NCBI RefSeq assembly: GCF_014202225.1 | Contig: NZ_JACHGE010000004.1 | Location: 1 to 64,000 of the forward strand | Direction of reading: 5' to 3' | Source of the DNA: Algibacter amylolyticus | GTDB lineage: Bacteria; Bacteroidota; Bacteroidia; Flavobacteriales; Flavobacteriaceae | DNA length: 64,000 nucleotides | Part shown: piece after piece, positions 46,207 to 56,498 of the stretch | How the letters are laid out: every line of letters starts with the position of its first letter | Numbering within the stretch: position 1 is the stretch's first letter | Position numbers and translations under genes: made by a program | The notes under the pieces: model-generated | What the model saw: only the letters and a program-made list of their open reading frames with translations | What the model was told of the DNA's origin: nothing | The model's database searches: none

Positions 46207-48822
46207 TTAAATCAAGTATTTCTTAGCATTGCTTAAAGCCTCCTTTATTCCTGCAGGGTTTTTACCTCCGGCAGTAGCAAAAAATGGTTGTCCGCCGCCA
46301 CCGCCTTGGATATATCTACCTAATTCTCTAACTACTTGCCCAGCATTTAAACCTTTACTTGCCACTAATTCTTTAGAAATGTAACAAGACAATAATGCTT
46401 TTCCGTTTTGCTCGGTTGCGAATAATAAAAATAAATTATCAAACTGGCTACCTAAATCGAAAGCCACATCTTTTAATCCGCCAGCATCTAAATCTAGTTT
46501 TTTAGCTAAAAATTGAATGCCATTAATAGCTTCCAATTCTCCTTTAAGTTCGCCTTTTATGTTTTTAGCTTTATCCTTTAGTAAACCTCCTATTTGCTTT
46601 TTAAGACTTGTATTTTCGTCTTGCAAGTTTTGAAGTGCCTTAACAGGTTCTTGAGCATTGTTTAACAAGTCTCTCATCTCGAAATACGCCCTGTTGTTTT
46701 CAAAATAAAAATCTTTTACAGCATCGTTGGTAATAGCTTCAATTCTTCTAATCCCAGATGCTACCGCACCTTCAGATACTATTTTAAAATGCCAAATGTC
46801 TGCTGTATTTTTTACGTGTGTTCCTCCACAAAGCTCTATCGATTTACCAAAACGAATAGCACGTACAGTATCACCATACTTTTCGCCAAACAAACTCATT
46901 GCGCCTTCGGCAATGGCTTCATCTATAGGAATATTTCGTTTTTCTTGCAGGGGTAGTTTACCTTCAATACGTCGGTTTACAAAATTCTCGACTTCTTGTA
47001 ATTCTTCAATTGTTAATTTTGAGAAATGAGAAAAATCGAAACGCAAGTATTTTGAGTGCACTGCGCTCCCCTTTTGTTCTACGTGAGTTCCTAAAACTTC
47101 GCGCAATGCTTGGTGTAGCAAGTGCGTAGCTGTATGATTACATTCTGTTTTATAACGTTGTTTGGAATCTACAACAGCCTTAAACACTTCATTAACATGG
47201 TGTGGTAAATTTTTAGTAAAATGAATAATTACATTATTCTCTTTTTTGGTATCTAAAATGTAAACGACATCGCCGTGTGTATCTTCTAAATAACCTTTAT
47301 CTCCAACTTGTCCGCCTCCTTCAGGATAAAACGGTGTTAAATTAAAAACCAACTGATACATATCACCTTCTTTTTTAGAGGTTACTTTTCTGTATCTAGT
47401 AAGTTTTACATTAGCTTCTAAACTGTCATAGCCAATAAATTCTTCTTCAGCATCTTCAACAAGAATAGTCCAATCTTCTGTAGACATTTCGCTTGCCGCA
47501 CGAGAACGCTCTTTTTGTTTTTGTAAATGGTCGTTAAATCCTTTTTCATCAAGCTTCATGCCTTTTTCAGAAAGAATTAAAGCCGATAAATCTATAGGAA
47601 ACCCATAGGTATCGTATAATTCGAATGCTTTTTCACCCGAAACGGTATCACCTTTTGTTTCGTCCACAATACGATTTAATAATACCAAACCTTGATCTAA
47701 GGTTCTTAAAAACGATTGTTCTTCTTCTTTAATAACATTCTCAATTAATTGCTTTTGCGCTTTTAATTCCGGGAAGGCTTTTCCCATTTGATTACTTAAA
47801 ACATCGACCAATCTGTATAAAAATGGTTCTTTTTTATCTAAAAAAGTGAATCCGTAACGCACGGCACGACGTAAAATTCGTCTAATAACGTAACCAGCAC
47901 CAGTATTACTTGGTAATTGACCATCGGCTATTGAAAATGCTACGGCACGAACATGATCGGAAATTACGCGAATAGCAATATCTGCTTCTTCATTTTTCCC
48001 GTAAGTCTTATTAGTTATAGTTTCAATTTCGCGAATTATTGGTGTAAACACATCGGTATCATAGTTAGATTGTACACCTTGAAGCACCATACATAAACGC
48101 TCGAAGCCCATACCTGTATCGATGTGTTTATTTGGTAAGCCTTCAAGAACACCGCTGGCTTTTCGGTTGTATTGCATAAATACTAAGTTCCATATCTCGA
48201 CAACTTGAGGATGATCTTCGTTAACTAAATCTTTACCAGAAACTTTAGCCTTTTCTTCAGCCGAACGAATATCTACATGAATTTCACTACAAGGTCCGCA
48301 TGGTCCTTGATCGCCCATTTCCCAGAAATTATCCTTCTTATTACCTTTTAAAATGCGATCTTCAGATATGTATTGTTTCCAAATATCATAAGCTTCGGTA
48401 TCCATTTTTAAGTTATCGGCATCATCACTTCCTTCAAAAACGGTTACGTATAAAATATCCTTATCAATACCAAAAACTTCGGTTAACAGCTCCCAAGCCC
48501 AAGCAATGGCTTCTTTTTTAAAGTAATCGCCAAAACTCCAGTTTCCTAACATTTCAAATAAAGTATGGTGATACGTATCGTAACCTACTTCCTCCAAATC
48601 GTTGTGTTTACCAGAAACCCTTAAACATTTTTGAGAATCTGCAAGACGGTTATTTTTAGGTTTTCCATTACCTAAAAAATACTCTTTAAAAGGTACCATA
48701 CCTGCATTAACAAACATTAATGTAGGGTCGTCCTTTAAAACCATTGGCGCCGATGGCACTATGCCGTGTTTCTTTTCTTCAAAAAAACTTAAAAACTTTG
48801 ATCTAACTTCTTGTGACTTCAT
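46207..48822 (-). CDS. alaS: Alanyl-tRNA synthetase
   Basis: 871 residues, full length. The class II core starts with the typical [20 protein letters not shown] and includes [16 protein letters not shown]. The editing domain has [11 protein letters not shown], with the distal CGGTHVKNT zinc/substrate site. The C-terminal DHHA1 region ends [15 protein letters not shown]. It attaches alanine to tRNA-Ala and clears misacylated Ser or Gly. An 11 bp AT-rich hairpin lies in its leader. Confidence 0.97.
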   Translation of the reverse strand: MKSQEVRSKFLSFFEEKKHGIVPSAPMVLKDDPTLMFVNAGMVPFKEYFLGNGKPKNNRLADSQKCLRVSGKHNDLEEVGYDTYHHTLFEMLGNWSFGDYFKKEAIAWAWELLTEVFGIDKDILYVTVFEGSDDADNLKMDTEAYDIWKQYISEDRILKGNKKDNFWEMGDQGPCGPCSEIHVDIRSAEEKAKVSGKDLVNEDHPQVVEIWNLVFMQYNRKASGVLEGLPNKHIDTGMGFERLCMVLQGVQSNYDTDVFTPIIREIETITNKTYGKNEEADIAIRVISDHVRAVAFSIADGQLPSNTGAGYVIRRILRRAVRYGFTFLDKKEPFLYRLVDVLSNQMGKAFPELKAQKQLIENVIKEEEQSFLRTLDQGLVLLNRIVDETKGDTVSGEKAFELYDTYGFPIDLSALILSEKGMKLDEKGFNDHLQKQKERSRAASEMSTEDWTILVEDAEEEFIGYDSLEANVKLTRYRKVTSKKEGDMYQLVFNLTPFYPEGGGQVGDKGYLEDTHGDVVYILDTKKENNVIIHFTKNLPHHVNEVFKAVVDSKQRYKTECNHTATHLLHQALREVLGTHVEQKGSAVHSKYLRFDFSHFSKLTIEELQEVENFVNRRIEGKLPLQEKRNIPIDEAIAEGAMSLFGEKYGDTVRAIRFGKSIELCGGTHVKNTADIWHFKIVSEGAVASGIRRIEAITNDAVKDFYFENNRAYFEMRDLLNNAQEPVKALQNLQDENTSLKKQIGGLLKDKAKNIKGELKGELEAINGIQFLAKKLDLDAGGLKDVAFDLGSQFDNLFLLFATEQNGKALLSCYISKELVASKGLNAGQVVRELGRYIQGGGGGQPFFATAGGKNPAGIKEALSNAKKYLI

Positions 48823-48842
48823 GTATCGTTATTATGCATCGT

Positions 48843-48871
48843 GTTTTTATTAATTTACTTTTAATAAAAAC
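48843..48871. promoter_or_regulatory. Inverted repeat in the alaS leader
   Basis: GTTTTTATTAA and TTAATAAAAAC form a perfect 11 bp stem around a 7 nt loop, 20 bp upstream of the alaS start codon. It could be an operator or an mRNA hairpin; there is no T run to make it a terminator. Confidence 0.5.
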
Positions 48872-49045
48872 AATTTTCTATATTTACTCTCCAAAAATAT
48901 TTAAAATTAAGGAGATACTTAATCTACTTTTAAATTATCATCACAACTATTTTGATAATAATTTCGTAGGTTTGTTCGTTAACATACTTTAAACAACAGC
49001 TTTTGTTGCATAAAATTTAGTTGCAAAAATAGTATAATTTAAGAC

Positions 49046-50017
49046 ATGAGTAAGGTAAAATATTACTACGATAAAGAATCACTCTCATACCGCAAAATAG
49101 AGCGCAAAAAACGGACTACTTTTAAGTATGCGACGCTCTTTATTTTAGCGGCCGCTTTTTTTGCATTTATATTTGTTTTTATTGCGAGTCAGTATGTAGA
49201 ATCACCAAAAGAACGTGCTTTAAAAAGAGAATTACAAAACACGCAATTACAGTTTGAATTGCTGAACAAAAAAATGGAACATGCCGAGGCCGTTTTAGCC
49301 AATGTTGCCGATAGAGATAATAATATTTACCGCGTCTATTTTGAAGCTAACCCAATACCCGACGAACAACGAAAAGCAGGTTTTGGTGGTATAAATCGTT
49401 ACAAGAGTTTAGAAGGTTTTGATAATTCTAAATTAATTATAGAAAGTAATAAGCGTTTAGATATTTTACAAAAACAAATTGTAGTACAATCTAAATCGCT
49501 AGATGAAATTGCTATTCTAGCTGAAGAAAAAGAAAAATTACTTGCTGCAATTCCAGCAATACAACCGGTTAGCAATGAAGATTTAACTCGAATGGCTTCT
49601 GGTTACGGCATGCGCTCAGATCCATTTACAAAGGTTAGAAAAATGCATTGGGGCATGGATTTTACTGCTCCAAGAGGCACACCTGTTTATGCCAGTGGCG
49701 ATGGTGTTGTGGAACGTGCCGACAGTAACTCATCGGGTTACGGAAAACATATAAGAATAGACCATGGTTACGGTTACACTAGTTTATACGCGCATTTGTA
49801 CAAATACAATGTTAGAAAAAACCAAAAGGTAAAACGTGGCGATTTAATAGGCTTTGTTGGAAGCACGGGACGCTCTGAAGCACCTCACTTACATTATGAG
49901 ATTTTTAAAGACGGCGACCGTATTAACCCAATAAACTTTTACTATGGTAGTTTAACCGCCGAAGAATTTAACAAACTATTGGAGCATGCTTCTTTAGAAA
50001 ACCAATCGCTAGATTAA
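49046..50017 (+). CDS. M23-family peptidoglycan endopeptidase, membrane-anchored
   Basis: 323 residues. A short basic cytoplasmic N-terminus, one membrane helix (about 28-50), a coiled coil (about 58-90), a linker, then an M23 LytM domain (about 190-305). Zinc ligands are visible in HWGMDF (His and Asp near 201-205) and HLHYE (near 281-285). It should cut peptide cross-links in the periplasm. The stop codon overlaps the MerR start (TAATG), so the two are translated together. Confidence 0.95.
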   Translation: MSKVKYYYDKESLSYRKIERKKRTTFKYATLFILAAAFFAFIFVFIASQYVESPKERALKRELQNTQLQFELLNKKMEHAEAVLANVADRDNNIYRVYFEANPIPDEQRKAGFGGINRYKSLEGFDNSKLIIESNKRLDILQKQIVVQSKSLDEIAILAEEKEKLLAAIPAIQPVSNEDLTRMASGYGMRSDPFTKVRKMHWGMDFTAPRGTPVYASGDGVVERADSNSSGYGKHIRIDHGYGYTSLYAHLYKYNVRKNQKVKRGDLIGFVGSTGRSEAPHLHYEIFKDGDRINPINFYYGSLTAEEFNKLLEHASLENQSLD

Positions 50018-50346
50018 TGTATATAGATTTACCAGAAAAACGCTATTATGCTATTGGAGAGGTCGCGAAAGCTTTCGGGGTTAACACATCGCTTATTCGT
50101 TTCTGGGAAGGCGAGTTTGATGTACTTAAACCTAAAAAAAATGCCAAAGGCAATCGTAAATTTACGCCAGAGGATATAAAAAACTTAAAATTTATTTATC
50201 ATCTAGTAAAGGAACGTGGTTTTACTTTAGAAGGTGCCAAAACCCACCTAAAAGAAGAAAAAAAACAAGCCCTTAATAACTTCGAAATTATTAGTAAACT
50301 GGAGGATATTAAAAGCCAACTTACCAAGATTAAGGAGCATCTTTAA
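50017..50346 (+). CDS. MerR-family transcriptional regulator
   Basis: 109 residues: the winged helix-turn-helix (about 9-75, RYYAIGEVAKAFGVNTSLIRFWEGEF) and a short C-terminal helix for dimerisation (about 85-109), with no separate effector-binding domain and no cysteine cluster for metal. It overlaps the M23 gene by one base. The same M23-MerR-LemA order is, to my knowledge, frequent in flavobacteria. Its targets are unknown. Confidence 0.93.
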   Translation: MYIDLPEKRYYAIGEVAKAFGVNTSLIRFWEGEFDVLKPKKNAKGNRKFTPEDIKNLKFIYHLVKERGFTLEGAKTHLKEEKKQALNNFEIISKLEDIKSQLTKIKEHL

Positions 50347-50447
50347 AGTGCTTGAGTTAAAAAAATAAAAAAAACGCTTAAAACAAGTAACTTTTATTTA
50401 AAAGCGGAGTCTAACAAACAATACCAAAAACCAATACATATTATATC

Positions 50448-51044
50448 ATGAAAAAATTTTTACCATTAATTATTATAGCAATTGTTGCAATAGGAATTTA
50501 TTCTTGGGGAAAAGGATTTAACAATACTGCTGTAAACCTTCAAGAAAGCGCAACTAAAACGTGGGCTAATGTTGAAAGTAGCTACCAACGAAGAAACGAT
50601 TTAATAGGTAATTTAGTAAAAACCGTACAAGGTGCTGCCGATTTCGAAAAAGGCACACTAACTGCCGTTATAGAAGCTAGAGCAAAGGCAACTTCTGTTA
50701 CCATAGATCCATCGAACATTACGCCAGAGCAACTTGCTAAATTCAATGAAGTACAAGGTGGTTTATCTGGTGCATTAAAAAGTTTATTAGTAACTGTTGA
50801 GCGTTACCCAGAACTAAAAGCAAACCAAAACTTTTTAGAATTACAAAGCCAATTAGAAGGTACAGAAAACAGAATTAACGTAGCTAGAGATCGTTTTAAC
50901 GAAAGCGTAGAGCCATATAACAACCACGTTAAAGTATTCCCTAATTCTATACTTGCTGGTATTTTAGGTTTTGAACCTATGACTTATTTTAAATCTGAAG
51001 CTGGAAGTGAAAAAGCTCCAGATGTTGATTTCGATTTTAACTAA
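50448..51044 (+). CDS. lemA: LemA-family membrane protein
   Basis: 198 residues. One N-terminal membrane helix (about 4-20, PLIIIAIVAIGIYSWG), then the LemA helical domain: NLQESATKTWANVESSYQRRNDLIGNL is the classic start, and RFNESVEPYNNHVKVFPNSIL the classic end. The role is not settled; in Bacteroidota lemA is linked to TPM-domain genes, as here (5 bp gap). Confidence 0.95.
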   Translation: MKKFLPLIIIAIVAIGIYSWGKGFNNTAVNLQESATKTWANVESSYQRRNDLIGNLVKTVQGAADFEKGTLTAVIEARAKATSVTIDPSNITPEQLAKFNEVQGGLSGALKSLLVTVERYPELKANQNFLELQSQLEGTENRINVARDRFNESVEPYNNHVKVFPNSILAGILGFEPMTYFKSEAGSEKAPDVDFDFN

Positions 51045-51049
51045 ACCAT

Positions 51050-51493
51050 ATGCCAAATAACGTTGAAGATTTCTTAAGTACTAGCGAAGAGCAAGAGATT
51101 GTTGAAGCTATTAGAGTTGCCGAACTAAATACTTCGGGAGAAATACGTGTGCACATCGAACAAACCTGCAAAGGCAATGGTATAACTACTCGTGCTTTAG
51201 ATTTATTTCACACCTTAAAAATGGATAACACAAAACTTCAAAATGGCGTGTTAATTTATGTAGCTATTGATGATAAAGCCTTTGCCATTTATGGCGATAA
51301 AGGTATAAACGATAAAGTGGAAAGCACTTTTTGGGATAGCACTAAAAATGTGATGCAAATGCGTTTCAAACAAGGTAATTTTAAAAAAGGGTTAATTGAA
51401 GGCATTTTAAAATCTGGCGAAGAACTTAAAAGGTATTTTCCTTATTCTGATACTGACACTAACGAATTAACAAACGAAATTTCTAAAGGATAA
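51050..51493 (+). CDS. Cytoplasmic-type TPM-domain protein
   Basis: 147 residues consisting of one TPM domain (PF04536) with no signal peptide: VEAIRVAELNTSGEIRVHIE, then LIYVAIDDKAFAIYGDKGI. TPM domains have been described as phosphatases in plants and as part of envelope complexes in bacteria. It sits between lemA and the larger TPM protein in one operon, with 5 and 9 bp gaps. Confidence 0.92.
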   Translation: MPNNVEDFLSTSEEQEIVEAIRVAELNTSGEIRVHIEQTCKGNGITTRALDLFHTLKMDNTKLQNGVLIYVAIDDKAFAIYGDKGINDKVESTFWDSTKNVMQMRFKQGNFKKGLIEGILKSGEELKRYFPYSDTDTNELTNEISKG

Positions 51494-51502
51494 ATAGCTA
51501 GT

Positions 51503-52348
51503 ATGCAGTTTTCAATATTCAGTTTACCAGCATTTTTAAAAACAAAAAGCATTATTAGTTTTTTAATGTTATGCTTTGTTTTGAATGTTGCTCATGCTCA
51601 ATTCGAAATTCCTGAAACACCCAAGTTTCAAACTAGTGTATATGACTATATTAATTTATTAAGTGCTTCAGAAAAATCTAGCTTAGAAAATAAACTTATA
51701 AAATATTCCGATACTACCTCAACACAAATTGTTGTGGCTATTATAAATTCCACCAACGGTGAAAACATTAGTTACTTAGGTGCTAAATGGGGTCAGAAAT
51801 GGGGAATTGGTGGCAGTAAGGAAAAAGACAACGGCGTATTAATTCTATTAGCTAGAAATGATAGAAAAATAGCCATTAGCACAGGTTATGGCGTAGAGCA
51901 TTTGTTAACCGACGCCATGTCTAAGCGAATTATAGAACGAGACATTATTCCTTATTTTAGACAGAATGACTACCCTGGCGGATTAAACCGAGGTGCCGAT
52001 GCCATTTTTGAAGTTTTAAATGGCGAATACACAGGCACACGTCAATCTAGTGAAGGCGAATTTCCTATTGGCATTATCTTTATCCTCATCTTTATTTTTA
52101 TTATTATTCTAATATCCATATCGAAAAACAGACGAGGTGGTGGTGGACGCAATGGCGGTCATAGATCGACAGGAAGCGATATTTTAGAAGCCATAATTTT
52201 AAGTAATATGGGCCGTGGTAGTTACCGACGTGGATCTAGCGGTTGGGGCGGAAGTTCTGGCGGTGGCGGTTTTTCTGGAGGTGGTGGCTTTGGTGGCGGT
52301 TTCGGCGGCGGTGGCTTTGGCGGTGGCGGTGCTTCTGGTGGCTGGTAA
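51503..52348 (+). CDS. YgcG-type TPM-domain protein with Gly-rich tail
   Basis: 281 residues. Signal peptide ending VAHAQ (about 32), TPM domain (about 45-180, with QIVVAIINSTNGENISYLG and GVLILLARNDRKIAISTGYG), one membrane helix (about 190-208, IIFILIFIFIIILI), then a long Gly/Ser-rich tail with many GGGF repeats. This is the usual YgcG layout, with the TPM domain facing the periplasm. It is last in the lemA operon. Confidence 0.93.
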   Translation: MQFSIFSLPAFLKTKSIISFLMLCFVLNVAHAQFEIPETPKFQTSVYDYINLLSASEKSSLENKLIKYSDTTSTQIVVAIINSTNGENISYLGAKWGQKWGIGGSKEKDNGVLILLARNDRKIAISTGYGVEHLLTDAMSKRIIERDIIPYFRQNDYPGGLNRGADAIFEVLNGEYTGTRQSSEGEFPIGIIFILIFIFIIILISISKNRRGGGGRNGGHRSTGSDILEAIILSNMGRGSYRRGSSGWGGSSGGGGFSGGGGFGGGFGGGGFGGGGASGGW

Positions 52349-52359
52349 GGTTTAGTTTG

Positions 52360-52383
52360 CAGTCTCAGTTTCAGTCTCAGTAA
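52360..52383 (+). repeat. Two tandem 12-mers, CAGTCTCAGTTT
   Basis: CAGTCTCAGTTT is followed directly by CAGTCTCAGTAA, in the gap between the convergent YgcG and kdgK genes. No function is evident. Confidence 0.6.
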
Positions 52384-52444
52384 ACTGTTCAATTTTAGGA
52401 GAACTCAAAAAAACCTAACTCTTTTTGCTTAATTACTGCGTTTA

Positions 52445-53449
52445 TTATCTATTAAAACGTCCGGACACATTACCTTCAACAATACGCATTACCTCATCGA
52501 TAGTAGCGTAATTAACATCGCCTACATACGTGTGTTTTAAAGCACAGGCTGCACTTGCAAACTCCATAGATTTAGTATCCTTAAAGTGTTGCAAACCATA
52601 AATTAAACCTGCTGCAAAGGCATCACCTGTTCCAATACGATCTACAATATGTGTAATATCGAAATCTTGAGTTTCGTAGAATTTTTTACCATTCCACATT
52701 CTTGCTCTAATTTTATGCCATGAAGAATTTATGGATGTTCTTATTTTATCGAATACTTTAACTATAGTTGGGAATTTTTCAATAAGTAACTTACTAGCTT
52801 CAATAAACTCGTCGTTACTATAACCAAAATCGGTACCTAAAACCTCATTCATTTCGTTAATACCTCCAATAAAAATAGTAGAGCAATGCAGTAATTCGGT
52901 TAAAGCCTCTTTAGGATCGACTCCATATTTCCATAAACCACTTCTATATGTTGGGTCTGCCGAAACTTGCATCCCTTTTTTTCTAGCCAGTTTTAAGCCT
53001 TCTTTTAAAGTATCGAAACTGCCTTGAGTTAATGCAGGTGTAATACCCGTCCAATGAAACCAGCTGCCATTTGCCAAAGATTTTTCCCAATCTACCATAC
53101 TTGGTTTAATTTCAGAAAAAGCAGAATGCGATCTGTTATACGAAATTTGACTAGGACGCATAACGGCTCCAACCTCTAAGAAATAAACCCCTAAAGGTCT
53201 ATTTGACCGAACAATAGCCGTTGTATCTAAATCGAATTTATTTAGGTAAGCCAAAGCTGTATTGCCTATAAAATCATTAGAAATACATGTGATATGTTTT
53301 ACACTTTCACCAAAATGAGCAATAGAAAGTCCTACGTTTAGTTCTGTACCACCAAAATAAAACTCAACTGTATTGGATTGGATAAATTTTCTATTTCCTC
53401 GCGGTGATATACGCATAAGCACTTCACCAAATGTAATAATCTGACTCAT
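52445..53449 (-). CDS. kdgK: 2-keto-3-deoxygluconate kinase
   Basis: 334 residues of the PfkB/ribokinase family: N-terminal FGEVLMRISPRGNRKFIQS, sugar-binding FYFGGTELNVGLSIAHFG, and the C-terminal DRIGTGDAFAAGLIYG with the catalytic Asp (about 277). The sequence follows the KDG-kinase subgroup. It phosphorylates KDG to KDPG, the substrate of the eda product encoded 9 kb further on. A hairpin lies immediately before its start codon. Confidence 0.87.
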   Translation of the reverse strand: MSQIITFGEVLMRISPRGNRKFIQSNTVEFYFGGTELNVGLSIAHFGESVKHITCISNDFIGNTALAYLNKFDLDTTAIVRSNRPLGVYFLEVGAVMRPSQISYNRSHSAFSEIKPSMVDWEKSLANGSWFHWTGITPALTQGSFDTLKEGLKLARKKGMQVSADPTYRSGLWKYGVDPKEALTELLHCSTIFIGGINEMNEVLGTDFGYSNDEFIEASKLLIEKFPTIVKVFDKIRTSINSSWHKIRARMWNGKKFYETQDFDITHIVDRIGTGDAFAAGLIYGLQHFKDTKSMEFASAACALKHTYVGDVNYATIDEVMRIVEGNVSGRFNR

Positions 53450-53455
53450 AGTATT

Positions 53456-53474
53456 CTATTTTAAACTAAAATAG
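53456..53474. promoter_or_regulatory. Inverted repeat just before the kdgK start
   Basis: CTATTTTA-AAC-TAAAATAG is a perfect 8 bp stem, extended by TATT/AATA across a 2-nt bulge. It ends 6 bp before the start codon, so it can act as an operator or as an mRNA hairpin across the start region. Confidence 0.5.
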
Positions 53475-53539
53475 GAAATATCAGTTTAAATATTACATTG
53501 AAACTGGAAGAATATTTATAAACTTTTACTTTGCCCGAA

Positions 53540-56323
53540 TTAATGTCTATAATACCTAGAACCGCCTCCTGTTTCTCCGGCCTTACCTAAGCTATTAAAT
53601 TTCCAACTAAAACTAAGCATGAAATATTGTTGCAATACGGTGCTTTGAGAATCTTCTATATAGTTGGCTGTGGCAATTCGTCTGGCATTGGTGTTTTGGT
53701 TTAGTAAATCGTAAGCCTTTAAAGTAAGGGTACCTTTATCCTTAAGCATCGAGTATGCTAGTGTAGCGTTCCAAAACCATGCACTTTTTTGAAACCCATC
53801 TGCAATATTGGGATTGTAACTATATCTCATATCATTTCGCCATTCGAAACCTTTTGGCAAAAAAGTAGCTGTATTCAAATTAAGTGAATGACTGACAAAC
53901 TCTTGATTTTCGAAGGCTTCTAAATCAAATGTATTTCTGGTAAAAGACAGTCTATAATTAGGGTTGAACTCTAAAACATCTTTCCAGTTAAAACGTAAGC
54001 CCACGTTTGGAGAAGCCGAATTATTAGTACTCGAATATTTAACACCGTTATTGAAGTTTATTGATTTTCTAATACTTGGCCCAACGCCTAAGTAAAATGT
54101 AACCGTGCGTAAACTATCTACTTTCACCTTCTTGTTAACCGATAAATAACCATTTACATTATACGAACCGTTTACGTTATCGTAGGTTGTTTCTCTTACC
54201 AAATCCTCATCAATAATAGTTTTAGAAACGACTTTATTATTATCAAAATTAGCACTTAAATATCCGTAAAAACCAGAACCTTTTTGAAAATCGAAGGTAT
54301 TGTAACTCGCATAAACTCTATGGTTATTTTGAGGTACCAAATTAGGATTTCCAATTACAGTATTTAAAGGATTAGACACATTTAAAAACGGTTGTAATTG
54401 AGATAATTGCGGCGGATTATTATCTAAGTTATACCCCATTCGCATGGACGCTTTATCACTAAATTTATAACGAAATCTTGATCGAAATTCGATAGCTTCA
54501 AAATTTCGTTTTAAACTTAAGGTTGGCCTTAAAATATCATTATTTTCTAAAGTTCTAAATACATAGGTGGTTTCAAACCTTGCAGATATTTTTTCGTTTT
54601 TAAACTCCAACTCTAACGCGGGCGTTGACATTTCATTAATATACTCAAAATCTGTACTTAACTCGTCATTAAAATCGGTATAATCTTCAGCATCAGGGTC
54701 TTCTTTATCAAAAGTGCTTCGTCTGTCTTGTTGCTTGTTTCTCGTGTACCCATATTTAAATTCCAAGAAAAACGTTTTCCCTACTAAGGGTAATCTATAA
54801 GTAAAATTGGATCTAAAATTATTGACTTTATTTTCACCTTCAGTATACTGATTTCTGTTAATTTCTTCTGGCGCATTTCCGTAAATATTTGTTTTTGAAA
54901 CTAAATAATCATCGAGTTCTCGTGTTCTAATATCATTATCAAAACTAAACTTTATAAACGCACCATTAGAACCAAATTTTTTAGTAATATCAAGATCACT
55001 ACTAAAATTTTTACCAATATTTTCAACATTAGAATTGGATGTTGATTCGTTAATTAATGCATTGGAGTCGTTGGTTGAAGACTCATCTTCATTATAATAA
55101 TTTTTACTTTTTGTATAGCTGAATGACGGCTCAAAATTAATTAAAAGTGTAGAATCTACCTTAACATCAAACTCCACATTAGCACTGTGACTTTCGTTAT
55201 CACTGAAAGAACTGGAGTTTGAAGATGTAAAATATCTTGAATCAGATAAAATATTTTCTCGATCTCTTTTACTTCTATTTTCTGAACTACTTCCAGAATA
55301 AAAATAGTTAGCTGCTATATCTTTACCTTCACCATACTCATCGGCATAATTAGCACCATAATTTTGAGATTCTGTAATACCTTGACCACCTCCAAAAGAC
55401 CTACCATCTATAGAAAAAGAACCATTTCCATTAAACCGGACACTATTACCGCCACCAAACATTTTACGAATTTCGCCAAAGCTAAAACCTGGTGAGTTAA
55501 TATCGTTACCACCTGCCAAAACACTAACGCGTTGGTCGTTATCAAAATGATTATACATACCTGCAAACTCATAATGTTTATCGGTTCCTTTCCCTGCAGC
55601 TACCCTACCAAAATCACCTTTATTGTTTTCTTCTTTTATAACAAGGTTTACGGTTTTATTTTCGCCATCGGCAGTTGCGCCTGTAAATGCTTGATCTTTA
55701 GTTTTAGTATCTAAAACTTGTATTTTCTCTACAATATCTTTGGTTAAATTTCTGGTTGTTATTGTGGGATCGTCTCCAAAAAATGGTTTTCCATTAACGA
55801 GTATTTTGTTTACTTCTTTTCCATTAACTTTAATATTACCTTCTTCATCAATTTCTACTCCAGGAAGCTGTTTTAACAAGTCTTCTACATTGGCATCCTT
55901 TTTTGTTTTAAAAGACTTTGCATTAAACTCTAAAGTATCCTTTTTAATGGTTATTGGAGCTGTTGATTTAATAATTATAGCATCTAAAGCATCAGAGCTT
56001 ACTTGTAAATTTATAGTTCCTAAATCAATGATTTTTTTATCCATATTAACCTCACGGAAATAGGTTTGATACCCAACGTAAGAAATAAATAGATTACCTT
56101 TTTTATGCGCCAGTTTTCCTTCTAAAGTAAATTTACCTTCTTTATTGGTTAACCCATAAGTAACTAAGCTACTATCGGTAACGCGTTGTAAATAAACCGT
56201 TGCAGACTCCAAAGGAACAGCATCTTCCTCGGATAGTAGTGTACCAGAGATTTCGAAGGATTTAGATTGAGAAAAAGATAATGATGCAAACAAAATGACT
56301 ATTACTAAAAGAATAGACTTCAT
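53540..56323 (-). CDS. TonB-receptor-like outer-membrane beta-barrel protein
   Basis: 927 residues. Signal peptide (about 1-20), carboxypeptidase-regulatory-like domain (about 24-110, FEISGTLLSEEDAVPLESATVYLQ), plug-like region (about 120-230, VEDLLKQLPGVEIDEEGNIKVNGKEV and ILVNGKPFFGDDPTI), then the barrel. This is the type of TonB-dependent-receptor-like protein with an outer-membrane beta-barrel family domain (PF14905), not a SusC. There is no partner lipoprotein gene, so its ligand is unknown. It ends in a basic tail (SRYYRH) rather than Phe. Confidence 0.9.
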   Translation of the reverse strand: MKSILLVIVILFASLSFSQSKSFEISGTLLSEEDAVPLESATVYLQRVTDSSLVTYGLTNKEGKFTLEGKLAHKKGNLFISYVGYQTYFREVNMDKKIIDLGTINLQVSSDALDAIIIKSTAPITIKKDTLEFNAKSFKTKKDANVEDLLKQLPGVEIDEEGNIKVNGKEVNKILVNGKPFFGDDPTITTRNLTKDIVEKIQVLDTKTKDQAFTGATADGENKTVNLVIKEENNKGDFGRVAAGKGTDKHYEFAGMYNHFDNDQRVSVLAGGNDINSPGFSFGEIRKMFGGGNSVRFNGNGSFSIDGRSFGGGQGITESQNYGANYADEYGEGKDIAANYFYSGSSSENRSKRDRENILSDSRYFTSSNSSSFSDNESHSANVEFDVKVDSTLLINFEPSFSYTKSKNYYNEDESSTNDSNALINESTSNSNVENIGKNFSSDLDITKKFGSNGAFIKFSFDNDIRTRELDDYLVSKTNIYGNAPEEINRNQYTEGENKVNNFRSNFTYRLPLVGKTFFLEFKYGYTRNKQQDRRSTFDKEDPDAEDYTDFNDELSTDFEYINEMSTPALELEFKNEKISARFETTYVFRTLENNDILRPTLSLKRNFEAIEFRSRFRYKFSDKASMRMGYNLDNNPPQLSQLQPFLNVSNPLNTVIGNPNLVPQNNHRVYASYNTFDFQKGSGFYGYLSANFDNNKVVSKTIIDEDLVRETTYDNVNGSYNVNGYLSVNKKVKVDSLRTVTFYLGVGPSIRKSINFNNGVKYSSTNNSASPNVGLRFNWKDVLEFNPNYRLSFTRNTFDLEAFENQEFVSHSLNLNTATFLPKGFEWRNDMRYSYNPNIADGFQKSAWFWNATLAYSMLKDKGTLTLKAYDLLNQNTNARRIATANYIEDSQSTVLQQYFMLSFSWKFNSLGKAGETGGGSRYYRH

Positions 56324-56498
56324 TGTATTGATTTTTGATTGATTTTTATTTAAAACCTCTAATATAGTTTGAACATCATGTGATTTTTCTTAAAAAAGTC
56401 TTAAAACTTAAAAAACTAATATTTAATTTTTTAAGCTTTAAGACTTTAAATAAACTTGAACTTTGACTTGAATAAGAAATTCTTACCCAAGATATGTA

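Noticed and set aside
52130-52345. GGTGGC-rich DNA as a tandem repeat or mobile element
   Set aside because: It is the Gly-rich tail of the YgcG-type protein, normal for this family.
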